5,002 bases of DNA from Methanobacteriota archaeon (GTDB taxonomy: Archaea > Altiarchaeota > Altiarchaeia > IMC4 > QMZM01). Within the stretch, counting starts at the first letter, position 1; every line of letters starts with the position of its first letter. Where the stretch lies: positions 1 through 5,002 of the forward strand of contig CAIYYO010000042.1 in the NCBI GenBank assembly GCA_903930485.1. The letters run 5' to 3'. A program made the translations under genes and the position numbers. Below the pieces are notes generated by a model, which worked only from the letters and a program-made list of their open reading frames with translations, had not been told where the DNA came from and ran no database searches. Positions 1 to 4,823 of this stretch are shown here, piece after piece.

Positions 1-86
1 CAGGTCAGGAAATGCTTTAAAGTCTCTTTAGGGCTCTCTGATACCGTTTCCTCGTTACTTGCCTCGCCTTTATCCAAGTCGTCCAT
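1..86 (-). CDS. Partial CDS, acidic N-terminus of unidentified protein
   Basis: This is an open frame of 28 codons plus two bases, running off the left edge from an ATG at 86. The visible peptide begins MDDLDKGEASNEETVSESP and continues KETLKHFLT. It is rich in Glu, Asp and Ser, which suggests a disordered acidic N-terminal tail ahead of a domain outside the window. I do not recognise the family. The other two minus-strand frames are closed by stops in this stretch, and an in-frame TAA lies 15 bases upstream of the ATG, which limits the start. No Shine-Dalgarno is evident. The AT-rich string ATAATATA lies only about 8 bases before the ATG, too close for a TATA box serving this start, so the promoter is unclear and a later start is possible. 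The gene follows the tRNA on the same strand, separated by a T6 run. Confidence 0.5.
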   Translation of the reverse strand, partial: MDDLDKGEASNEETVSESPKETLKHFLT

Positions 87-114
87 TCCAGCTATATTAT
101 CTTAGAATCCAGGT

Positions 115-120
115 AAAAAA
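115..120 (-). terminator. T6 run after tRNA-Thr
   Basis: Six consecutive T on the minus strand begin 8 bases past the tRNA discriminator base. Archaeal RNA polymerase commonly stops at such oligo-T tracts without a hairpin. This would separate the tRNA transcript from the downstream partial gene. The assignment rests on sequence only. Confidence 0.5.
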
Positions 121-127
121 GTCGATT

Positions 128-200
128 AGCCTCTGACGAGATTTGAACTCGTGACCTCTGCCTTACCAAGGCAGCGCTCCACCGGCTGAGCTACAGAGGC
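128..200 (-). tRNA. tRNA-Thr (anticodon GGT)
   Basis: A full cloverleaf can be folded on the minus strand. The acceptor stem GCCTCTG/CAGAGGC has seven perfect pairs. The D stem is GCTC/GAGC around an 8-base loop containing GG, and a single G sits at position 26. The anticodon stem CTGCC/GGCAG encloses the loop TTGGTAA, giving anticodon GGT, which reads Thr codons ACC and ACU. The variable loop is 5 bases, and the T stem ACGAG/CTCGT encloses TTCAAAT. The base after the acceptor stem (position 128) gives a U discriminator, as I recall for archaeal tRNA-Thr. CCA is not encoded and would be added after transcription. No intron is present. A TATA box lies upstream at 238-247 and an oligo-T tract follows. 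Confidence 0.97.
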
Positions 201-237
201 GTTTTGATGTAAGAAGTTATAATAATGGTTTTAGGCT

Positions 238-247
238 TTTATATAAA
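238..247 (-). promoter_or_regulatory. TATA box for tRNA-Thr
   Basis: The palindromic string TTTATATAAA matches the archaeal TATA consensus. Its centre lies about 42 bases upstream of the tRNA 5' end, so initiation 25 or so bases downstream would give a short leader for RNase P to remove. It overlaps the last codons and stop of the UbiA gene. A weaker AT-rich string, TTATAATAA at about 217-225, is closer to the tRNA and is an alternative that would leave almost no leader. Confidence 0.55.
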
Positions 248-1117
248 GTTCGTCCCCAGTTCTCCGGCGAAGAATGCGATTATGGCCAGTGCCATCCCTG
301 TTATCATCATCTTCTGGGCTTGTCTCGGGTGTTTGCTCAAGCTTGTGAGGAATGTGCCGTCGGCTATTATCACCGGCACTCCGTAGAGGAGCATGTTGAA
401 GTTCTTGGGCTGTAGTAGGAAGGGCGTGAGGCTGGCGAGCACCGCTATCGTGAGCATGGTTGAGGCTATGTCGTGGGCCCTGCCTTCTCCCAGCCTTATC
501 GGCAAACTCGTTGAAGCCTTCTTTCTGTCTCCTTCCATGTCTTCGATGTCTTTTACTATCTCTCTTGCAAGCGTTGCGAAGAACGCGCATATTGATATGA
601 CCGCAATCAGGAGGAATTTATCCATGTCGAGGGGAACGTTCCCGGTGTTGGAGAATGCGCCGTAGACGAAGATGGAGCCGACGAGGTAGCTGACTATCAG
701 GTTCGAGAGCAGGAACATCTTTTTGGAGTATTTCCCGTATGCTACGAGGACTGCAGTGTTCAGTATCGCTATCCAGAGGCAGTAGTCGTTGACATATTTG
801 GATAAGCCGAGGCCTATCGCGAACATGGTGAGGGCCAGCATCCATGCATCACTCTTTGTTATCCTTTTTGATGGCAGTGCCCGATCAGGGCGGTTTATCT
901 TGTCTATCTCGTAGTCGTAGTAGTCGTTTATGACGTTCCCGGCACCTGTGAGGATGAATGCGGCAATGGCGGCGAGCATCACTTTGAGCGAGAGGAAGTC
1001 CTGGTAGCCGATGAAGGACGCGCCGACTATGACGCCTATGAAAGTCATGAGACAGTTCCTGACCCTGATTATCGACATGAAGGTCTTTATGTTTCTCAGG
1101 ATTTTTTCCGTTTTCAC
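239..1117 (-). CDS. ubiA: UbiA-family prenyltransferase, probable digeranylgeranylglyceryl phosphate synthase
   Basis: This membrane enzyme of 292 residues likely transfers a geranylgeranyl group to geranylgeranylglyceryl phosphate, forming the second ether bond of archaeal lipids (EC 2.5.1.42). Both Mg-diphosphate motifs of UbiA enzymes are visible. The first is NDYYDYEID at residues 64-72, followed by KINRPDRALPS. The second lies in REIVKDIEDMEGD at 185-197, with aspartates 190, 193 and 197. YGKYSKK at 127-133 is also typical. Hydrophobic segments repeat through the length, for example near 22-38, 45-62, 90-106, 112-127, 138-155, 167-184, 218-235, 243-258 and 270-285. The motif wording and the archaeal setting favour the lipid enzyme over a quinone UbiA, but the acceptor is inferred. 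The start is GTG at 1117. ATG at 1078 (residue 14) is an alternative just before the conserved IIRVRN segment. Neither start has a Shine-Dalgarno. The gene lies 48 bases downstream of trm1 on the same strand and may be partly cotranscribed with it. Confidence 0.9.
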   Translation of the reverse strand: MKTEKILRNIKTFMSIIRVRNCLMTFIGVIVGASFIGYQDFLSLKVMLAAIAAFILTGAGNVINDYYDYEIDKINRPDRALPSKRITKSDAWMLALTMFAIGLGLSKYVNDYCLWIAILNTAVLVAYGKYSKKMFLLSNLIVSYLVGSIFVYGAFSNTGNVPLDMDKFLLIAVISICAFFATLAREIVKDIEDMEGDRKKASTSLPIRLGEGRAHDIASTMLTIAVLASLTPFLLQPKNFNMLLYGVPVIIADGTFLTSLSKHPRQAQKMMITGMALAIIAFFAGELGTNFI

Positions 1118-1147
1118 TTTAGGGTTAGATGTATATTATGCGTCTCG

Positions 1148-1156
1148 GAATATAAG
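1148..1156 (-). promoter_or_regulatory. Candidate TATA box for the UbiA gene
   Basis: CTTATATTC on the minus strand lies in the 48-base gap between trm1 and ubiA, with its centre about 35 bases before the GTG start. This spacing would give a leader of about 10 bases. A second AT-rich string, CATAATATAC at 1131-1140, would instead place initiation past the GTG and favour the ATG at 1078. The two candidates therefore bear on which start is used. Confidence 0.4.
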
Positions 1157-1165
1157 GGTTTCGCT

Positions 1166-2272
1166 TCACTTAATCGAGTCGTAGAGGTCTTTCAAGGGTG
1201 CGTCGGTGCGCAGCCCCAGGTCTGAGTAATGCGTCTTTACGGTCTTGTAGCCTTTGGCTTCGAGATATCCCTTTATCTGCTCCCTCGGCTTTACCTGGAT
1301 GCCCATCCTTTTGGCTATCTTGTGGACGTCGTAGTAAGGGATCGTCACCGTTTGTTCCGCTTTTACGTTTTCGATCAGCTTCCCGGCTTCCTTGGCTTTT
1401 CCAAGCTTCCTTGACGAAAGTTCGGCTTCCATCTTTTCACAGAAGGCTTGGTCGGCGAATGTCCCAGTCCACATCATCCCGGCCTTCTGTATTTTTCCCC
1501 CGCAGTCGCATGTTTCCCTGAGGTCTTTTAGCTTGGAGTACCCCCTGTACAGGCAGCTTGGGCAATATTCCAGGAATCCGAGGTTTTCGAGCGTTGCATT
1601 GGCTTTGCCGCTTCCGCGCAGGACCTGTGCGTATACCCTGAAATAATGCCTGGTGCAGTGCGCGAACAGGGGCCGTATGCCTTTGCCGTGTTTCATCGCC
1701 GTCCTGGCTATCGAGCCGACGAGTATCCTTAGCCCGAGCTCGTTGTAGTGGTCGGTCCGAAGAGGCGCAGAATCGTATTTACGCATGCAGGCCTTCGGCG
1801 ACGTTCCGCATAATGCGGCAGTATCGGTAGCAGTGACGGCTATTATCCCCTTGTTGTCCACTGCCCGGATGCCTGATTCGAGGAACTGGGCAGGGCTTCC
1901 GAAGGGGTCCATGTCTATGTAATCGAACCTGTGGTCTGCGAGCAGCCGGTTCGCGTCCAAGGCGCACAGCTCTATCGACAGGCCATTTAGCTCCATGTTC
2001 TTCTTCATCAGGTCGCAGGCGACGGGGTTGACGTCGTTCGCAAGGACTTGGGCTACGGTTTCTTTTGCCACGCGCACGCCTCTTGCGCCCGAGCCTGCAA
2101 GGAGGTCGCAGAAGCGTTTCGTCCCGGCAGCTGATGCGACGAGGATAGTCAGGTCCCTTGAAAGCTCCATCTCCGGGTTATAGAAGACCGGGTCCTTCTT
2201 CGTCATGTTCCTTTCTACTGGAACTAGCAACCTTGTAGCGCCTTCCGTAACCTCTTTGAGTTTGAAAGTCAT
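1166..2272 (-). CDS. trm1: Trm1, tRNA (guanine26-N2)-dimethyltransferase
   Basis: This 368-residue, SAM-dependent enzyme converts G26 of many tRNAs, at the junction of D and anticodon stems, to N2,N2-dimethylguanosine. Family motifs are clear. VFYNPEMELSRD (29-40) is the Trm1 N-terminal signature. DLLAGSGARGVR (56-67) is the SAM-binding motif I, with acidic residues D80 and D106 at the expected later strands. DMDPFGSP (120-127) is the catalytic motif, followed by VTATDTAALCG (146-156), RKY (164-166) and HYFRVY (209-214). A zinc-binding knuckle is formed by C237, C240, C255 and C257 (CPSC...CDCG). The C-terminal helical and winged region ends at residue 368, normal for archaeal Trm1. The ATG start at 2272 lies 12 or so bases downstream of the expected initiation point from the TATA box at 2306-2313, with no Shine-Dalgarno. 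The tRNA-Thr in this window carries a G at position 26. Confidence 0.96.
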   Translation of the reverse strand: MTFKLKEVTEGATRLLVPVERNMTKKDPVFYNPEMELSRDLTILVASAAGTKRFCDLLAGSGARGVRVAKETVAQVLANDVNPVACDLMKKNMELNGLSIELCALDANRLLADHRFDYIDMDPFGSPAQFLESGIRAVDNKGIIAVTATDTAALCGTSPKACMRKYDSAPLRTDHYNELGLRILVGSIARTAMKHGKGIRPLFAHCTRHYFRVYAQVLRGSGKANATLENLGFLEYCPSCLYRGYSKLKDLRETCDCGGKIQKAGMMWTGTFADQAFCEKMEAELSSRKLGKAKEAGKLIENVKAEQTVTIPYYDVHKIAKRMGIQVKPREQIKGYLEAKGYKTVKTHYSDLGLRTDAPLKDLYDSIK

Positions 2273-2305
2273 CGTCTTTTTTTCGCTTATTGTCGTTGCC
2301 GGCAG

Positions 2306-2313
2306 AATATATT
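2306..2313 (-). promoter_or_regulatory. TATA box for trm1 in divergent promoter
   Basis: AATATATT is a perfect palindrome in the 79-base gap between trm1 and ubiX. On the minus strand its centre is about 38 bases upstream of the trm1 ATG, which predicts initiation near 2285 and a leader of about 12 bases without a Shine-Dalgarno. Because it is palindromic it could also serve ubiX, with initiation near 2335 and a leader of about 17 bases. Confidence 0.5.
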
Positions 2314-2324
2314 ATTAATTACGC

Positions 2325-2335
2325 AAAATTTAATA
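2325..2335 (+). promoter_or_regulatory. TATA box for the ubiX operon
   Basis: AAAATTTAATA is centred about 22 bases before the ubiX ATG. Archaeal initiation occurs roughly 22-27 bases downstream of the TATA centre, so the transcript would begin at or within a few bases of the ATG, that is, leaderless. This agrees with the lack of any Shine-Dalgarno before ubiX (TCGCACTCAAA precedes the ATG). Confidence 0.45.
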
Positions 2336-2351
2336 CAATATCGCACTCAAA

Positions 2352-2921
2352 ATGAAGATTACCGTCGCAATTTCCGGGGCATCGGGCGTTGTATTGGGGA
2401 AACGTCTCGTGGAGTTCCTTAAATCGGACGCGAACAAGGGAAAATACATGGTTCATCTCATAGTCTCCGAGGCCGCGAAAGAGATTGCGGGCTACGAGGA
2501 CGTCGACCTGGCGTGCGTGAGGGGGCTTGCGGATTACTGTTACGACGAAGGCGACATCGCGGCCGGGATATCCAGCTCTTCGTACGGCATAGACGCGATG
2601 GTCGTCATACCGTGCTCCATGAAGACCTTGTCTGCGATAGCCAATGGGCTTTCCGAGAATTTGATAGACCGAGCGGCCGAGAATATGCTGAAGATGGGCC
2701 GCAGGCTTGTCGTTGTTCCGCGGGATACTCCTCTAAGCCTTGCTGCGCTCGAGAACATGGTCAAGCTGAGGACGGCAGGTGCGCTTATCGTGCCCCCTGT
2801 GATGGCCTATTACTATAAGCCGGCGTCGGTCGACGACGTCACGGATTTCTTCGTCGGGAAGGTCCTCGACTCATTGCAGATAGAACACGACCTCTACGAC
2901 AGGTGGAGCGGGATAAAGTGA
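2352..2921 (+). CDS. ubiX: UbiX, flavin prenyltransferase
   Basis: This enzyme joins dimethylallyl phosphate to reduced FMN, making the prenylated FMN cofactor required by UbiD-family decarboxylases (EC 2.5.1.129). It is a soluble flavoprotein of 189 residues, the normal length. Visible family features are the N-terminal flavin loop GASG (9-12), SEAA (39-42), IPCSMKTLSAIANG (86-99), the NLIDRAAENMLK stretch (103-114), RDTP (124-127), LENMVKLR (133-140), Y154 in AYYYKP, and the terminal RW (184-185). Most family members have RETP, so the Asp at 125 is a conservative departure at a position I recall as active-site Glu. The ATG start follows a TATA-like string at leaderless spacing. The gene overlaps ubiD by four bases, so the two are translationally coupled. 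This supports UbiX as the dedicated cofactor supplier for the next gene's enzyme. Confidence 0.95.
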   Translation: MKITVAISGASGVVLGKRLVEFLKSDANKGKYMVHLIVSEAAKEIAGYEDVDLACVRGLADYCYDEGDIAAGISSSSYGIDAMVVIPCSMKTLSAIANGLSENLIDRAAENMLKMGRRLVVVPRDTPLSLAALENMVKLRTAGALIVPPVMAYYYKPASVDDVTDFFVGKVLDSLQIEHDLYDRWSGIK

Positions 2922-4192
2922 ACGGCCTGCGTGAATTCCTCTCGCTTCTCGAGAAGGACGGGAGCCTTATCAAAGTAAAAAAGGAGGTCGACCCGTATCT
3001 GGAGATCGCCAAGGTCCTTAAGGAGCAAGACGGGGAGACGGTTTTTTTCGAAAAAGTCAAGGGCTCGCCTTATCGTGTCGTCGGAGGGGTTTGCGGGTCG
3101 CGGGAGAATTTCGCCAAAGCGTTCGGCATGAGGACTGGCGTAGGATTGCTAGAACACGTCCTTGAAGCGATAGAGAATCCGAAGAAGCCGAAGACCGTTA
3201 AGAAGGGCGCATGCCAGGAAGTCGTCGAGAAAGAGGTTGACCTGAACAAGATACCGATCCTGACTCATACCAGTAAAGAGCTAGGCCCATACATCACGGC
3301 CGGCGTTTACGTTGCGAGCGATCCTGAATATGGTTTGAACATGAGCTTCCACCGTACCGCGCGCATCGGGAAAGACAGGCTTGTCGCAAGGATATGCCAG
3401 CGCGACCTCTACAAGTATCTGGAACGGGCTGGCGGTGAGCTGGACGTCGCTATATGCATCGGCCTGCATCCATCGGTCCTGCTCGCTGCGGCAGTTTCTG
3501 CGGAGACTGGAGTAAGCGAACAAGGCATAGCGAACGCATTGACGCCGCTGGAAGTCGTCAAATGCAGGACATCCGACATACTTGTCCCGGCAGACGCCGA
3601 GATCGTCCTCGAAGGAAGGATTACCAAAGAGAGGGTCACTGAAGGCCCGTTCATAGACATAACCGGGACGTACGATATCGTGAGGAAGGAGCCCGTCATA
3701 GAAATAAATGCGATAACCCACAGGAAGGACCCGATATATCACGCACTAGTCGCCTCACTCGCCGAGCACAAGTTCCTGATGGGAATGCCCCGGGAGCCTT
3801 TGATATACCGGGAGGTCTCGAAGGTATGCAAATGCAAGGACGTCGCACTCACCGAAGGCGGATGCCGCTGGTTCGACGGGGTCGTCAAGATAGCGAAGAA
3901 GAACGAGGACGACGGAAGGAAGGCGATCGATGCGGCTTTTAAGGGGCACGCGAGCATGAAGAACGTCGTGGTCGTAGACGAAGACATAGACATCCACGAC
4001 GCAAGCGAGGTCGAATGGGCGATCGCGACCAGGTCGCAGGCTGATAAAGACTCGGTTATGAAACGGGAAAAAGGCAGCAGCCTCGATGCGTCGGCGGAAC
4101 CGGATCGGACGACTTGCAAGACCGGGCTGGATGCGACGATACCCTGGGGCAGGCCGAAGGAGAAATTCCTGAAAGGCGAGATAGGCAAGTAA
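2918..4192 (+). CDS. ubiD: UbiD-family prenyl-FMN decarboxylase, probable anhydromevalonate phosphate decarboxylase
   Basis: The likely reaction is decarboxylation of trans-anhydromevalonate 5-phosphate to isopentenyl phosphate, using prenylated FMN and Mn2+ or another divalent metal and K+. This assignment comes from the flanking ubiX and aconitase-X genes; the sequence itself shows only the UbiD family. Counting from GTG 2918 (424 residues), the N-terminus MNGLREFLSLLEKDGSL is the usual UbiD opening. NMSFHR (141-146) and RICQRDLY (158-165) lie in the cofactor and metal region. EGPFID (242-247) corresponds to the EGPFGE/D catalytic motif, with Ile where Gly is common. IPW (408-410) and RPKEKF (412-417) near the end resemble the C-terminal UbiD segment. 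The GTG at 2918 overlaps the ubiX stop as GTGA and follows a GGTGG string at 2902-2906. An in-frame GTG at 2903 would add five residues and is less likely. Quinone-type UbiD is the alternative. Confidence 0.9.
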   Translation: MNGLREFLSLLEKDGSLIKVKKEVDPYLEIAKVLKEQDGETVFFEKVKGSPYRVVGGVCGSRENFAKAFGMRTGVGLLEHVLEAIENPKKPKTVKKGACQEVVEKEVDLNKIPILTHTSKELGPYITAGVYVASDPEYGLNMSFHRTARIGKDRLVARICQRDLYKYLERAGGELDVAICIGLHPSVLLAAAVSAETGVSEQGIANALTPLEVVKCRTSDILVPADAEIVLEGRITKERVTEGPFIDITGTYDIVRKEPVIEINAITHRKDPIYHALVASLAEHKFLMGMPREPLIYREVSKVCKCKDVALTEGGCRWFDGVVKIAKKNEDDGRKAIDAAFKGHASMKNVVVVDEDIDIHDASEVEWAIATRSQADKDSVMKREKGSSLDASAEPDRTTCKTGLDATIPWGRPKEKFLKGEIGK

Positions 4193-4801
4193 TTGATAAA
4201 ATTGACAAAGAGAGACACTTTGGGCTTAATCGCTCTGTTCTTCATCATCCCTCTTTTGTCCGGGATTATTTGGCCTTATCTGGTTCACGAACCGATTCAT
4301 TATCTTGCGGCAATGCTACAAGGCCAAAAATGTTCTATAGGTTTTCCCCCAAGAGTCGATTGCGGAGACATGAATACTTTCTCGGCTGAGGGGTTCTTTT
4401 TATTGTATCTTTCGCCTTATATTGTATCGATCATAGTCCTAATCGCGTTCTCAGGAATAAAAAACAAGTTCATAAGAGTGCTGTCTTACACTGCGTTTTT
4501 CGACGTGATCGCAAACCTGCTGTTGCCAATCCTTGAAAATGCGGTCCTGAAGGTGAAAGGCGGAGACGGTTTCTTTTTGAGATACCAACTGGGGCGACTA
4601 TATCCCGGCTTCCTTGACGCATCTACGCTGGCAATATGCTTGATAATAACTCTATGCATAGCGGTTTTTTACATATTCTACCGGCAGGATTTTACCGCTT
4701 CAAAAGACAAGAAATTCCTCAAATGGTGCATGATTATCAATATCTTCTACCTGGCGTTGGATTATCTCTGCGTTACGCTCTTTATAGCGCCAAAAATATA
4801 A
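4193..4801 (+). CDS. Polytopic membrane protein with HExxH zinc-protease motif (DUF3267/M50-like)
   Basis: This is a protein of 202 residues with about five hydrophobic segments near 10-30, 67-86, 94-115, 145-164 and 177-198. HEPIH at 32-36 closes the first segment and matches the HExxH zinc motif. A following G44 and GFPP (50-53), the LSPYIVS stretch (73-79), and FFD (102-104) before IANLLLP give the order His-Glu-His, then Pro, then Asp. This order is what I recall in DUF3267 'putative zincin peptidase' and M50-type membrane proteases, with D104 the candidate third zinc ligand. Cys47 and Cys57 lie in the loop after the motif. No substrate can be named. TTG at 4193 abuts the ubiD stop, and TTG at 4202 is an alternative start. 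No strong Shine-Dalgarno is seen, so expression may depend on coupling to ubiD. The gene is much less GC-rich than its neighbours (24/60 GC at 4381-4440 against 38/60 at 3421-3480). It could be a catalytically inactive homologue. Confidence 0.72.
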   Translation: MIKLTKRDTLGLIALFFIIPLLSGIIWPYLVHEPIHYLAAMLQGQKCSIGFPPRVDCGDMNTFSAEGFFLLYLSPYIVSIIVLIAFSGIKNKFIRVLSYTAFFDVIANLLLPILENAVLKVKGGDGFFLRYQLGRLYPGFLDASTLAICLIITLCIAVFYIFYRQDFTASKDKKFLKWCMIINIFYLALDYLCVTLFIAPKI

Positions 4802-4810
4802 GTTCTTAAA

Positions 4811-4818
4811 GAGGAAGG
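4811..4818 (+). promoter_or_regulatory. Ribosome binding site of the aconitase-X gene
   Basis: GAGGAAGG ends about five bases before the ATG at 4824, and GAGG pairs with the usual archaeal 16S 3' end. It fixes the start and is the clearest Shine-Dalgarno in the window. It fits an internal operon gene translated from a leadered message. The AT-rich AAAATATAAG at 4793-4802 looks TATA-like, but initiation from it would fall at the ATG and bypass this site. Confidence 0.5.
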
Positions 4819-4823
4819 AACAG

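Noticed and set aside
231..590. 119-codon minus-strand frame in another phase of the UbiA gene
   Set aside because: It is a shifted reading of the UbiA codons, Arg/His-rich, and soluble-looking where the true frame gives a clear membrane enzyme with both catalytic motifs.
1198..1521. 107-codon plus-strand frame within trm1
   Set aside because: It is antisense to the Trm1 C-terminal domain and zinc knuckle; the peptide is Arg/Ser-rich with no family resemblance.
3281..3742. 153-codon open frame on the minus strand inside ubiD
   Set aside because: It lies fully antisense to a strongly conserved UbiD gene, has a composition typical of a reverse frame with many Arg, Cys and Tyr, and has no promoter or ribosome site.
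2352..4192. UbiX and UbiD as part of ubiquinone biosynthesis with the nearby UbiA
   Set aside because: The UbiA motifs and archaeal setting fit ether-lipid synthesis, and aconitase X in the same operon gives a better-matched pathway.
3739..4248. 169-codon minus-strand frame across the ubiD and membrane-gene junction
   Set aside because: It is antisense to conserved coding sequence; its Ser/Thr-rich low-complexity peptide is a shadow of the sense codons.
4793..4802. AAAATATAAG as an internal promoter for aconitase X
   Set aside because: Initiation about 25 bases downstream would fall at the ATG and make the clear GAGG ribosome site useless, so operon readthrough is more consistent; left as weak.
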